Assembly: GCA_019096155.1 (NCBI GenBank)
Contig: JAHCVI010000003.1
Location: 1-64,000 of the forward strand
Length of the DNA stretch: 64,000 nt
Direction: 5' to 3'
Source of the DNA: Staphylotrichum longicolle
Lineage: Eukaryota; Ascomycota; Sordariomycetes; Sordariales; Chaetomiaceae
Shown: one piece after another, positions 23,198-34,055 of the stretch
How positions within the stretch are numbered: the first letter of the stretch is position 1
Layout of the letters: each line of letters starts with the position of its first letter
Translations under genes and position numbers: made by a program
The notes under the pieces: model-generated
Database searches by the model: none
Told to the model about the DNA's origin: nothing
The model's input: the letters and a program-made list of their open reading frames with translations, nothing else

Positions 23198-23343
23198 TGT
23201 CCCCCTTCTTTCCTTTCCCTTTTTTTTATTTTTTCATCTTTTTGCTTTCTTTTTCTTTCTCCTTCTGAGGGAGCCCTTCATAACAAGAAACACTACACGG
23301 GGCAAGCTTCTAGACCTTGTACATACACTCTCCAGTTACCATA

Positions 23344-24317
23344 TTACCAGTCAAGAAAGTAATCAATCCCGTCCGTCAGCGCGCTCCCGCCGACGCCGGC
23401 ATGGTCCTGGCCGAGGTACTCCTTGAGCACGACATCGCGCGTTCGCCCGCTCGCCCTGACGCGGTCGTACAGGTCGTGGCAGTACTCGGTCATGTGAAAT
23501 GCCTGAAAGAAGCTCTTGCGGGTCTTAAAGGCCTCCTCCGTCTCGGTTCGCCGCTTCACTGGGAACTGCTCCAGACTCCCGTAGCCGATGAAAAAGGCCG
23601 GCTTTGAACCGCTGCCGTGGCGCTCGGAGCCATCGTTCGCAGCAGATGGCCAGGCAGCGGGCTGATGTCGTCCAAGATGGAGCCGTTGTTCCAGAAGATT
23701 GCCGGGCTGGCCGACACCAACGTGTCAAAGAGGTGCGGGTTGGCGAGCAGGGCGTAGATGACAAACAGGCCGCCAAAAGAGTGCCCGTACAGCGCGTCTC
23801 TGGTAAACACAACGTGGGGAAAAACCCTTGAACGCACCCACGGGCGCAGCACGTTGTCGATGAACGTGATAAAGTCGTCGGCACCAGAGGGCGGGTCTTG
23901 GGGGACCGGCATGGGTGGTCGAAAGTCGATGGCGCGCTGCGAGAAGCTGTAGACCGAGTCGGTGAGGGGGTATCCGACGCTGACAACGATGCTGTCGGGC
24001 TGCGCCGAGTCGACCGGCTTACGCCGTTTGAACCCCTCTGCGGCGGTCATGCCGAGGGCGTTGCCGTCAATGACGTACCTGGAGACGTCAGCTTGCGAAA
24101 GCAGTTCGCGTCGTGCCGCTTACATGGTGAGGGCCGACTTGTTCACCTCGCGAGACGCCCATTCGAACGGCCACGAAATTCCCACTTGGTAGGTGAGGTT
24201 CTTGGCGGCGTTGCTCGCACTCCACAGCGCGATGTTGGGAAACACGGTGGGCGCGAATGCAGGCAAGGGGGTGAACGACCAGGCGGCAGGCGAAGCCATG
24301 GCGACGGTGACTACCAA
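23344..24317 (-). CDS. Alpha/beta-hydrolase, siderophore esterase (IroE-like), one frameshift
   Basis: Two exons (intron 24079-24123) encode about 309 residues. Features include an N-terminal region ending in YQVGISWPFEW, the oxyanion-side DSIVVSVGYPL strand, the nucleophile elbow ALYGHSFGGLF (GxSxG serine), SPAIFWNNGSI, and a C-terminal FFIGYGSLEQFPVKRR block. A conserved C-terminal histidine is not obvious to me. This is the pattern of the PF00756/IroE-like branch; in fungi relatives such as SidJ hydrolyse fusarinine-type siderophores to release iron. No signal peptide is evident, which fits an intracellular siderophore hydrolase. One base is missing near 23619, where an expected CCC run reads CC; with it the exons total 310 codons. 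No siderophore synthetase is in the window, although an adenylation-domain gene lies 16 kb away. Confidence 0.8.
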
Positions 24318-25016
24318 ATAGATACTTTAATCGTTTAGTGATGACGGTCCATAAACGAAATATTGACCTCAGAACTTAATCATTACCCTGGAAACTTGTT
24401 GTTTAATCACCCGGTTCATCAGGCTCGACAAGAGCGGTGCGGAGAAGTTCGGGTTATTTGCATCCGAGCAGACGAATCAGGCCACTTCAGGGGCCGGACT
24501 CCCGCTGTAGAATCTGACAATGACCTTGTGCTGCGAAGGGGTGGCATTGAACTGCCCATCAACCAGCGCCAACGCGTCTCGAGCAGACTGAAGCCCTCCT
24601 CAACTTGACTAGTCACGGTGAGGCCCGTGGAATTCCCACGTTGCATGTGCGTTTCCAGCGACGACAGGCCAGTCACTTCTCCTGGAGGAGCTTCAGACCG
24701 CGCAAGTCGACTTCTCTGAGCACGGCATCCCCATCGCAGCTCTCGGCCGCAGGTGGGCGAGTTGGTAGGTAGGGGGTGTATCTTGAGGGAAGGTTGTGAT
24801 TGTAGGTAAAGCTACCTAGGCAGGGAGCGGGTAGAGAGGTGATGACATGTCTGTATGTTGTTGTGAGATTGCTCTAGAAGGGGGTTGGGTAGAGGTAAAC
24901 TGTATACCGGCAAGAAGACTCCTCATGTCTATGTAAATACAAGCCCAGCTACATATCCCAGTGCGCGAGTGCAGTTCTCGACATCCCCCGGGACAGAGAA
25001 AGCAGTGTCCATCCCA
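24318..25016. other. Intergenic region
   Basis: The frames at 24363-24676 lack family features and overlap in antisense. No repeat or RNA gene was identified. Confidence 0.45.
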
Positions 25017-26056
25017 TCAGAGCCACTGCTTGTTGCCAAGGTGAGAAATAAACTCACCGCCATGGCCCTTCTCAATACTGGCACTCGCAATCACCGACTT
25101 CATGGCAGTGACAGACTGCTCAGGGGTTATGGGCCCCTTGAAGTGAGGGGCATACTCGACGAACTTGGCCAGCATGCCTCCCACTGCCTCCATCTGTTCC
25201 GCGGTCACTGTGAAAAGGACACAGCCTCGTCAGCCGGGCTGGTCAGAAGAGTCTGGGAAAATGGACTATTTGGGCCTTACCGTCCTTGAAGTGGCCCACC
25301 TCTACCATCCCCGGGGAAAGCGCCAGGAAGAGAACGCCATCCTTCTTGTACTGCGCGCTGTACTTGGCAACGACCATGTTCATGGCCGCCTTGCTCGTCG
25401 AGTACAGCGAGCCGGAGGTCAAGTCGTAGCGGTTGGTGAGTACCGTGTCGGCAAGGCCGGAGGAAATGGTGATGACCTTCTTCGCTTGACCCTTGAGGAT
25501 CAGTGGCAGGAAGGAGTTGAAGAGGTGGATGTTGCCAATGACGTTGACATCGAACAGCTCCCTCAACGTCTTGGTAAGCATCTCGGGCTGGTCACCCAGG
25601 GTCCCGATGGGGTCATAGGCATCAAACGTGGTCACGAGGCCAGCGTTGGCGATGAGGTAGTCCAGGCTCCCGCCGGTGATCTTGGCCGTCTCGGCGGCTG
25701 CGGCCTGTCGAACTGCTTCAGCGCCTGCACTCAACTTACTCATGCAATCTGGCCCCCTAGCCGAGCTGGCTTCCTACCTGAAGAGCATTGTAGTCGGTCA
25801 CGTCGGCTTGCACAATGTGGATGTTGTGGCGCCCGTTGAGGTCCGGGTCCTCGGATACTTTTCGCAAGGTCGCAGTCTTATCACGGACGAGGCCGATGAC
25901 GGTGTCGTTTGGGTCGTTGGAATACTGGCGGATGAACTCGTACTGTTTGGATCGCGGTTATCAGCACCGACTCAAGGGCACAGAGGTTTACGGCGAGGGT
26001 CAATCGAAACATACCCCGATTCCTCTGGACACTCCGGTGATGACGTAGGAAGGCAT
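25017..26056 (-). CDS. Short-chain dehydrogenase/reductase (second)
   Basis: Four exons (introns 25943-26014, about 25735-25777 or 25725-25777, and 25208-25280) encode about 280-284 residues. The first exon is only 42 bases and carries YVITGVSRGIG, the NAD(P)-binding motif. Then come LVRDK, the IVQADVTDY segment, LDYLIANAGLV, VITISSGLAD with the catalytic serine, and YSTSKAAMNM with the tyrosine-lysine pair. The C-terminus (ITPEQSV, GGEFISHLGNKQWL) matches a fungal SDR subgroup near NAD(P)-binding oxidoreductases of unknown substrate. The acceptor of intron 2 is ambiguous: a 43-base intron keeps frame, while the better CAG acceptor would need one added base. The gene lies between the siderophore-esterase-like gene and the ACR-2-like regulator. 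Confidence 0.82.
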
Positions 26057-26971
26057 TCTAAGAACCAGGTGGACAGTGGGACAAGGGACTAAAGAGATGA
26101 TAACGATGTGCGTTGAGGAAAGTGAATGTGTTAGCATCATTTACAACGGGATGGAAGCGCGAGGTGTGGTTGCTATATAATTCCCATTTCCCCGTTTGAG
26201 TTTCCTGATTTGTTGAGTCTGCTAGGAATAGCCCGTCTTGGATCTCGATTCCTCTGTAAGCTCTGCTTACACGAGAGTTGCCCAATTTTGAATCCTGTGG
26301 TCCGCCTGCAGCTGGTGGAGCAAAAAAGGACCAATGGAAAGGAGAGCTGAAAGAAGACTCCACACACGACCTGCAGTGTGATCCGAGTGTTGAGACCGAG
26401 GCAATTTGTCAGCATTGTGCTTCTTCCCAGCGAGATACCTGAGGTCGGCTTCCACCCAGCCGCCCGAACGGCGTTCTGACAGAGCAACCTACCAGCTCGT
26501 ATTCTCACTCCTGCGACATGGCATTGATATTGCAATCCGCGGACGTGCCTTGTAAGACATTCCTCGAGGCTACTCTCGCCCGAGGCTCGAGACTGGTCAA
26601 ACACTAACAAAAGTGAAAATCTACAGCGAAACATGGACGTGATTTTTTTCATAGCTCTCCGGCCTCGGAAGTGGACCTATGTCCACTGCTTCCGAGATCC
26701 CAGTCTCGACAAGGTCCTGGTCTTCGGCTATCCTGGCCCAATATAGGTGATCGCAAACGCGCTGTTGTGGGCAAGTCGCCAGTCCCCAAAGCGGCGAGCA
26801 GAAACCCGCATGCGCATGCTGGCGACACGCACATAGTCCAGGTATCGCATGAGGATATGGAAATGCATTATTATCTTAGTCACCCGGCACCCAATGGTAA
26901 CACCTCCCGAGATAATACCGAACTTGGCCGCGTCCTAACGCGTTCTAGAGCGCATCCGGCCAGCCTGGGAC
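26057..26971. other. Intergenic; possible lost 5' end of the regulator gene
   Basis: The downstream regulator has no visible DNA-binding domain. I searched this stretch by eye for a Zn2Cys6 motif (CxxCRxRRxKC) in the forward frames and found none. A segment around 26850-26880 (SHEDMEMHYYLSH) faintly resembles the start of the regulatory domain of such factors. Otherwise nothing was recognised. Confidence 0.35.
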
Positions 26972-28265
26972 ATGCGAGGGGCTTGGAATCCGACCGACAT
27001 ACAGGCCGGTGACCACGATCTGATCCAATACTTTCAACTCGTCGCTTCGAGATCCCTTGCCGCCTTTGGGTGCGATTCCGCCGAGCTGGGAAACGTCGTC
27101 ATCCGCATCGCTCTGGTCAGGAACACGGCGCCGTCTACGGCCTTGTTCCACTCACTTCTCGCCTTCTCCTCGCTCCATCGCCACGGAGACAACCCACAGG
27201 CGGTCGAACACAAGATTTCGGCCCTCGAAGCGTTAACAGCCGCATCGGGAAAACACATGGACACCACGGAAGCGATTCAGCATGTTGCGACAAATATGTT
27301 GCTGTTGTCTCTTGAGGTCGGTACTCTCACCGGCCGCCGGCCTGCTCCCGTGCTGACTGCTGCATTAGATCCACAAACTATCCTGCAGTTCAGGTGAGTG
27401 GAGGTGTTATCTCGACAACGCCAAGGACGTCATACAAGCCACTGGACTCGACGAGCTGCATCACGATAGCGGCCTGGCCGCTCTGTTGGACTGGGTGTAC
27501 TATCACGACGTGCTCGCCCGCTTCAGCGTCCGGCACTGGCACCGGGGGTCCAAGGGAAAACCGTTGCCTTCGCCAACCGTCATGTCCAGTCCATCAGGCG
27601 TCTCGCCGAGTCCGAAAAGTCCCCACCGTGCCCAGGTAAGGTCACTATGGCGATGGACGACGTGCTTGGAAGCCATTTTCTGACTCGATCTTCCCTAGCC
27701 TTCCAAAACAGCACCGCTCCCGTTGGCTCTCATAGGGCTGCTGTCGGAAATCTGCGACGCCGTCCCCGGCCATCTCCCATCCATGACTTCTGCCGAACGA
27801 GACGGGTACAAGTCCTTCTTGAAGATCCTCGATTGGAAGTGTAGGAGCATGGAGCTGCCGCCGACAGCCGACGGCGGCGTAGACGCGTCATCGGCAATGG
27901 AAGTGTACCGACTGGCCATGCTTGTGTACCTCAACCGGGCGTCCGATAACATCCTGAACCAGTCGACTAGGACACAGCAGCACATCGACGAGGCCTTTGC
28001 CATACTCTCCCGGCTGGGCTCCTGCGACCGACAATTCCCCGTCCTCATCCTCGGCTGCGAGGCCCAGAGCGATGAGCAGCGGGCTGTGGTTCTCGAGGTG
28101 ATCGCCAGGACGGAAAGGGGCGACTCGTCCCGCTCGCTCAAACTTGTGCGTGTGTTGGTGCAAGCCATTTGGGCGCAGGATGAACTGGGTAAGGGGAATA
28201 TGAGGTACTGGGACAAGTTGAGCTGGATCATCAGTTGCTGTAAGATCTTGCCTGCATTTGTTTAG
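26972..28265 (+). CDS. ACR-2-like fungal transcription factor regulatory domain, no zinc cluster seen
   Basis: Three exons (introns 27317-27368 and 27636-27698) keep frame for 392 residues. The sequence matches the fungal-specific transcription factor domain (PF11951 type), especially the ACR-2 (acriflavine sensitivity control) branch: YFQLVASRSLAAFG, ELGNVVIRIAL, LLAFSSLHRHG, then across intron 1 LEIHKLSCSSGEWRCYL, and a long helical C-terminal half. Family members normally begin with a Zn2Cys6 binuclear cluster of about 40 residues. None is visible at this start or just upstream, so the gene is either 5'-truncated, has a distant first exon, or makes a DNA-binding-free regulator. The start at 26972 is only the first in-frame ATG. 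It is inferred to be nuclear. Confidence 0.7.
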
Positions 28266-28323
28266 GAAGACTGTACAGATAGACACGTGGAATTGGGTCC
28301 GCTGGCAGACACAAGAGTGAGCT

Positions 28324-28726
28324 TCACACAGCCTTCTTGATGAACGCCGCCAGTTTGTACCACGGCTTTTCCAGGATGTCTCCTACGCGAGGTTGTTCCC
28401 AGCCCGTCAAGGCGCCGCAGCCACGCAACTCCCTCTCGACCTGGTCGACGAGCCATTGTTAAAAACAATGTTATAGACGTGGAATTGCCAGAAGAAACAG
28501 CCATCGCAAAACGCACAGTCGGCGTAGGCATCGGGTTCCACAACGACCACGCGCGTCGTCGTTGTTGTTCTCGGCACAAAAGTCGTTGTCGTTTGCGTTG
28601 TGGTGATGGTCTCGAGCGGGATCTTAAGTTGCCGTAGTCGGGCGCCCAGCCGCCGTCCCCACCATCACCGAGAAGGGGAACCTGGTCCTCGAGGTTGCCG
28701 CGGTCGTACGCAGTGACCGCCCGGGT
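28324..28726 (-). pseudogene. Fragment of a cysteine-containing, Thr-rich secreted-type protein
   Basis: Coding sequence is recognisable only when two one-base losses (near 28630 and 28457) are allowed. It then reads about 134 residues to a stop at 28324: an acidic segment (DRGNLEDQVPLLGDG), a threonine-rich stretch (TTTQTTTTFVPRTTTTTR), a compact block with CAFCDGCFFWQFHVYNI, and a tail with RGCGALTGWEQP and KPWYKLAAFIKK. The upstream end may be a splice acceptor just before 28726; no start or signal peptide was found. The layout of Thr-rich linker plus Cys-rich end suggests a fungal extracellular or wall protein of unknown function. It is convergent with the regulator, with their stops about 60 bases apart. 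Confidence 0.45.
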
Positions 28727-29590
28727 CTAGATTCCTAAACGGACTTACCAATTCACATGAGCCTCGCTTCATGAGTGTGAGCCACTCACCCCTTGCGCCC
28801 GCTTCAAACAGCGGGCGGAGCCGACCTCGGTAGCGGGAATGGTAGCCTATCGCTATTTTGAATGCGCGGATGGCACCAAGGTAAGCTGATGGAAATGCTC
28901 GTGGCAGGATCAAGGGTACGGATGTGTGAACAATTTGGGAGTACTCCGTGACACACCGGTCCTTTCATTTTACTCCAACAACAGTAAGTTTCTTGCAGGA
29001 CTTGTCATGTGTGCTGTTCAACTAGCTCCTGTTGGGTTGCAGTCTGGCGCGCCAGCTCCATCTAATCACATAATTACCACGGAAAGAAAAGCGGATGGTT
29101 CCGGGTTCGTCGTCCTGAAGTGGATGGTTATTGTGTGGGGTCTTTCGTTGGAGGCTATGCGCAGAGAAGAAAGGAAGGTGACAAATCAAGACCAACGAGG
29201 CATTGGAAAGTGCAGTATTGTTGAGTCTAAAAAGCGATCCAGACAAGTTCCACACGATCAGAATGACAAAAGCTACTGTGTACTATTGCGTGACTCTCCG
29301 ATCCCGTTCACGGAAGTTTCACTACGAGACGATCTCCAAATGAGCGGCGTCAGCTAGAATTGTAGCGGGATGCAGTTGCTCACCCTCAAGGGTGGCTCGT
29401 CGGTATCGATCAGTACCTCACAGGCAGAGCAGCAAGCACCTGGCCAAGACAGTCGAGTCGGAATCCATCACAGCCAAATCTTGAGTTCTTGGCTCAAGGA
29501 GGCCCAGATGCCACGATTGATTTCCTCAAAGTTTGTCCGTTAGTGGACCAACATGCTCAAGAGTCAGAACATCTCCATTTTCTTTATCTT
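28727..29590. other. Intergenic region
   Basis: This may include the unseen 5' part of the secreted-type fragment, but no exon could be supported. A forward frame of 143 codons at 28926-29357 has no recognised feature. Confidence 0.4.
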
Positions 29591-29688
29591 CCTCTTTTCC
29601 TCTTTTCCTCTTTTCCTCTTTTCCTCTTTTCCTCTTTTCCTCTTTTCCTCTTTTCCTCTTTTCCTCTTTTCCTCTTCCTCTTCCTCTT
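29591..29688. repeat. CCTCTTTT microsatellite-like tandem array
   Basis: Ten head-to-tail copies of the octamer CCTCTTTT run from 29591 to 29670, followed by three copies of the hexamer CCTCTT with slight degeneration. One strand is purely pyrimidine. The octamer is not a multiple of three, so frames across it are chance. The homopurine/homopyrimidine bias could favour triplex formation and length instability. Confidence 0.95.
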
Positions 29689-30156
29689 TATGTTTCTGCG
29701 ATAAGAATTAAATCACATAGGGAAGATAAGGTACCGGGTTGACTCAATCCTGAGTTAGGTGCGTCGAGGTGCATCTAGGTGCATGTCTCCTTTCGTCAGA
29801 GGGCGACTCCAAGCTGCCAACCTGAGTGGCTCAAATCAGGGGTTCTCTTAAACAAGGGATCCATCCACAAGGATCGATCGGAGTTCAGCTCCCCACGTGG
29901 ACCATTCGGCATTTAGCGAACCACTAGCCCAGCTGAGGAACCGCTGCTGGCGAATCGTCGTCCAGCAATCGCAATGCTAAGACCTGATAGCGTCCGGGGC
30001 TGATGGGCCAAAATTGACAGGGAGGCCCGTCGGCCACAATGAAAAGCTGGTCCCCTCCGCAACAGTCAGCCTGCTGCCACTCTGCCCTCAACCCAACGAC
30101 ATGGCCAGGTAGACCACAACCTCCATAACCTCGTCACTCGTTGTCACCGACCCACA
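29689..30156. promoter_or_regulatory. Upstream region of the GH128 gene
   Basis: No ORF worth listing. The last about 60 bases before the ATG are C/A-rich (CAACCTCC, CTCGTC), typical of a fungal leader. No TATA box was identified. Confidence 0.35.
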
Positions 30157-31221
30157 ATGCGGCCTTCTCTGCTCGCCCTGGGCTTGCTCTCGGCTCCGGC
30201 CCTAACCGCCAAGTCCCCCAAGCGCGGCCTCGCGGCTGTGGGCAACAAGGATTGGCCCGAGGACGACGCCATCTGGGTGCACCAGGACTCGCCCATTTCG
30301 TGGTATTACAACTTCTACTGGAATGTCTCCGACAGCTACGCGGCGCTGCCGCAGGACCAGGTCGAGTTCGTACCCATGATGTGGGGTGGCGGCGTCAACG
30401 ACACCGACTTTCTCGGCAACATGACCGAGATGATCCAGCCGTCGTCGGGCGCGGGCGGGCGCAACATCACGCACATCCTCGCGTTCAACCTGCCGGATCG
30501 GCCCTTCACAGCCGGTGGGAGCCAGATGGAGCCAGCCGACGCGGCGAAGGCGTGGGTGCGCAACCTCCTGCCTCTCCGAGAAAAGTTCGGAGTCAAGGTC
30601 GGCCTGCCGGCGGTCGGGGATCCGTACGGCGGCTGGGTGGAGCCGTTCCTCAAGAACTGCTCGAGCCTGAACGATGGCAAGGACTGCGCCTTTGATTTTG
30701 TCCCGCTCCACTCGTTTGGGAGCCTCGGTGTGCTCATGGATCAGATCGGCAACTTTTCGTCTGCGTAAGTGTAGCGGCGGACGTGCCGGGGCAGCTTCAG
30801 TTGTTGATGATCTTTCAGATTCCCCGGCCACCCGCTGTGGATTGTCGAGTACGGGTACAACGACCAGTCCTTGGCGACGACGCAGGATTACTTCAACCAG
30901 TCGCTTGCGTTCCTGGACGGCAACGAGATCGTGGAGCGCTACAGCTGGTTCGGCTTCTTCCGCAGCACCGTCTCAAACGTCGGCCCCAACATGGCCATGC
31001 TGGACCCGTGGGGCAACCTGACCGACATTGGTTCGTGGTACCTCGGCGGCAACGCCACCGGGAAGGCGGCCATGCCGAGCGACACGCCGCGGACCGATGC
31101 GTGCACAGCTGAGCACCCTTGCATTGGCGGGGCCAAGAAGAACGACGGAGCAGACTTGCCGAGTGTTAGGGTTGGGCTGTGGAGCGCTGCCGCCGCGATG
31201 TTCTTGCTGCTTCTCTCTTAG
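30157..31221 (+). CDS. GPI-type GH128 endo-beta-1,3-glucanase (Asl1-like)
   Basis: Two exons (intron 30765-30818) encode 336 residues. A signal peptide covers about residues 1-18. The glycosyl hydrolase catalytic core of the Asl1/GH128 type (PF11790) follows: SWYYNFYWNVS, EFVPMMWGGG, ILAFNLPDRP with nearby acidic residues, VGLPAVGDPYGGW, DFVPLHSFG, and LWIVEYGYNDQ, whose glutamate is the likely nucleophile. The later RYSWFGFFR closes the barrel. The C-terminus is a hydrophobic tail (VGLWSAAAAMFLLLLS) after a Ser/Asp-rich spacer, the signature of GPI anchoring. Several NxS/T sites suggest N-glycosylation. In related fungi such enzymes act on wall beta-1,3-glucan. In the usual NLPDRP-type site the expected NEP motif is altered (NLP), so activity should be treated with some caution. 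Confidence 0.87.
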
Positions 31222-31810
31222 GAGTTCTAAAAACCGGCGTGAGCCAAATGCTTGTCTTCTTAAGCTCAGAGGAGACTCGGTCTCGTCATTAGATGACCTG
31301 TTAAGTCTTTGTTTATCGCATATGTGGTACGCTCTTCGAGGTCGGGTGAGATTTGTCCATCGGCTCAGGAGAGAAATGGTCCAATTGTGGTGGATTGGAT
31401 GGAACTCTTTCCACGACGGGAGAGAGCAGTGTCTGGGTTGCTATGGGGGTCGTAGCAATCCACCAACTCGGGTAAACAATGAACAGTGAAGTCGAGCCCC
31501 AGTTGGAATGCACCTCGTTTCAGGAGCGTTCAGAACCCAATGGCTTTGTTGACTGAAAGTTGGAGAGAGAAAGTTGCAGATGCCTGTCCAGGCCCCTGAA
31601 ACCCCAGCACCCAGGGTTAGGGGATCAGTCTCGGCGTTCCACTTGCGATCTGGACAACTCCACCAAATTGCCACTCCTCGACAGCGCAACTGACTTTGGA
31701 TTCTGGAGACACGAGCTTGCTTCCTGGCATTCCCAGCCCGCAAAATGCGCGGGCGCGTCCCATAACCCTTCATCACAATTGTACACGGCCACCATTCAAC
31801 AAACCCCAAG
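31222..31810. other. Intergenic region
   Basis: No supported feature. The stretch must hold the 3' end of the glucanase transcript and the promoter of the next gene. Confidence 0.45.
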
Positions 31811-32763
31811 ATGGCGCTCCTGCCGCTGCAATGGCAGCTGCTGGTCCTGGTCGCGGTCTCCTTCGCCGCGTCAGTGCTGGCCGCGGGCCACGAGGGCGCA
31901 CTTCCCTCGTACCACTACGGCGCCCCGATCCGCGTCGAGTGCATGAACCGGAGCTCGTAGGTCATCTCCCACAAAGCATCCTCAAGTCAAGACAAAAACT
32001 GACTCGCTCCAGCGAAACGGGCGAGCACATCGAAAACGCGGCGCACGAGATCCAGTGGATCCCCTTCCCGGTCTGCAACGAGACGAACCAGCCGCTCGAG
32101 TTCCACTACGGCATCGAGGGCGAGCAGAACTGCACCATTCCCATGATCAGCGACCCGTTCTTCCACCTGCTCGAGTTCTACATCCACAGCGACGCGCCGC
32201 TGTCGTGCCGCCTGCCCACGCGTCCGGCCCCGCACGTCCAGGTCGTCGGCGAGAAGCAGCCGGAGCAGGAGTACATCCCGCTCGTCTTTGCGCTGGCCGG
32301 CACCCTCCAGCTGAGCCACATGCACATCAGCACGCACCTCAACGTGCTGCTCCACAGCACCCCCAAGCACCACATCCAGCCCCACGACAGCGGCGTCCTT
32401 GACAGCGCCACCGCGTACAGCACGAGTCCGCTCACACACATGGAGGGAAGCGCGACGCGCCGGCTGGTGATTGGAGACCCGCTGCCCCTGTCCTTTAGCG
32501 TCAGGTGGTTCCCGACGCCCGCGCTGCCCAAGGTCGCCGGCAAGGTCGAGTGGTCGGGCATGGGCGGCCACATCTACGCGAGCACCGTCTTCTACAGCCT
32601 CGTCTCGTTCTGCGCCGGCGCCGTGGTATCGGCCGTGTACTTCTTTGGGTCTGTCCTGCCGAGACGCCTCAGGGGAAGGGGCCTCGGCGGCGCGACTCCT
32701 CTCGGGTATGGACTCAACGGCGTGGGCAACGGTTGGGGATACCAGAAGCGGGCGGTGGACTAG
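31811..32763 (+). CDS. Type I membrane/secretory protein, conserved fungal family of unknown function
   Basis: Two exons (intron 31957-32012) give 298 residues. There is a signal peptide of about 24 residues (ending SVLAAG). A cysteine-containing luminal domain follows with ECMNRSSETGEHIENAAHE, PFPVCNET, HYGIEGEQNCT and PLSCRLPTRPAP, plus a beta-rich segment. A single membrane helix lies near residues 253-275 (FYSLVSFCAGAVVSAVYFFG). A short basic, Gly-rich cytoplasmic tail (LPRRLRGRGLGG) closes it. Four early cysteines and several NxT/S sites fit a glycosylated luminal domain. I recall this arrangement as a conserved Pezizomycotina family without assigned function, but have no name for it. 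The small first exon carries the whole signal peptide. Confidence 0.75.
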
Positions 32764-32983
32764 CAGGTTGACGGCGGGGTTTGGTCTTGGAATACAAACG
32801 GTGTACCAACAAAAGATACCACGGCGTTTTTGGAGTTTCTACGGCGAGAAGTGCTAATACATGCCTCTGGAATCGAACGCAAATCTTGCCCTTTCACAAA
32901 CCTGTGCCCATTCCGAACCTGTGCTCGTCACAAACCGGACCACTGCCCTGGAATCCCCTCCCTCTTGCCTCCCTCGTCGACGA

Positions 32984-33659
32984 CTACTGCACCTTTCTGG
33001 TCTCCGAGGCAGCGTCGGCGGCCTTGATGCGGCCCAGGATCCGGGTCGCCATGTCGAGAGCGCCGAGAGCCGCTGGTCCTGGTAAGCCGGTGACCGATTT
33101 GAGGTTGGATGAGCACTTACGGATGACGAGCCACGGCCCATACAGCTGCACCTGCAACTCGCGCTTCAACTCGGCCGAATACACGGCATTGTCCCAGTAG
33201 ACGGTGTCGTAGAGGCACACCAGCGTCGTGAAGGCGACCTCGAGCGCGTACACAAGGAACAGCAGCTCGTCGCCGCCCGAGGTGCCCCGGCGCTGCACTG
33301 CCAGGCGGTACACGCCGTACAGCACGGTGGGCAGCAGGAAGGCGAACTCGAGGTAGAGGAACAGCCCCATCCAGCTGTCGTGGCCCGTCGCCGTCTCTGG
33401 CGACCACTGCACGATGGGGTCGTTGTACTTTTGGATGTACCACTGTTTCAGCTCGTAGGCCGCGTGCAGCGGCGCGCCGGCCGGCTCGTAAGCCCAAGCG
33501 GGCCAGATGAACTCGAGCAGGTCCATGACTTTGGGGACCGTCAGCTCCGGCCGGATCGGGTCTTGGAGCCGCGGGCGACTTACAGAAAATCAAGGGAACC
33601 TGCATCAGGAACCACCCCGTCCACACCTTGTTCCGCCAAGTGTTGGCGTAAGTCGCCAT
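32984..33659 (-). CDS. EXPERA-domain membrane protein (TMEM97/EBP-like)
   Basis: Three exons (introns 33529-33583 and 33079-33120; the latter, 42 bases, is the shortest in the window) encode 192 residues. Four membrane helices can be drawn: WTGWFLMQVPLIFF, the MGLFLYLEFAFLLPTVLYGV pair, and a third and fourth around LLFLVYALEVAFTTLVCLYD and the LQVQLYGPWLVI region. The EXPERA layout with acidic residues in the helices and a basic C-terminal RKVQ-type end resembles the sigma-2 receptor/TMEM97 group. That group resides in the ER and binds sterols or related ligands; EBP relatives isomerise sterol double bonds. The Lys/Arg-containing C-terminus could aid ER retention. No indels were required. 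Confidence 0.78.
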
Positions 33660-33942
33660 TTTAGCACAAGAAAGAGGCTGGTTTGTGTGTTGGGTAAGAA
33701 AAGCAGTGCTCAATGGCAACGACTTGAGGTGGTGAGATGCATGTCAGAGATGGCCGTCCCGTGCCTCGCGCCATCGCGTCTCTTGTCAGGGATCTCATCA
33801 TCCGGCTGCTCTGACGGGCCGGACAAGGGTCGGTTGGTGTCACAAACCCCCCTGGACCTGCAGCGGGGCGGCATCCCTCCACCACTCCTCCCAGCTCCGA
33901 TAATAACCTCCATCTCCACCGGAAGTCTCTGTCCAACACCAG

Positions 33943-34048
33943 GCAAGGTGGCCGAGCGGTCCAAGGCGCCACGTTAAGGTCTTCCAAACCCTTAATCTCA
34001 GTTTCCGTGGTCTCGAAAGGGGCGTGAGTTCGAATCTCACCCTTGTCA
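33943..34048 (+). tRNA. tRNA-Leu (anticodon AAG) with intron
   Basis: A class II tRNA. The acceptor stem GGCAAGG pairs with CCTTGTC (one G-U), with discriminator A at 34048. The D arm is GCCGAGCGGTCCAAGGC, the B-box-containing T arm GTGAGTTCGAATCTCAC, and a long variable arm is typical of leucine tRNAs. The anticodon stem CCACG pairs with CGTGG. The loop TTAAGG places AAG at 34-36, decoding CUU and, by inosine, CUC. A roughly 26-base intron follows the anticodon and carries CTTAA, complementary to the anticodon region, as expected for splicing. No CCA is encoded. Confidence 0.93.
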
Positions 34049-34055
34049 GCTGTCG

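Noticed and set aside
29489..29742. Forward Phe/Leu/Ser repeat frames
   Set aside because: Translation of the CCTCTTTT array; the 8-base period cannot maintain a conserved frame.
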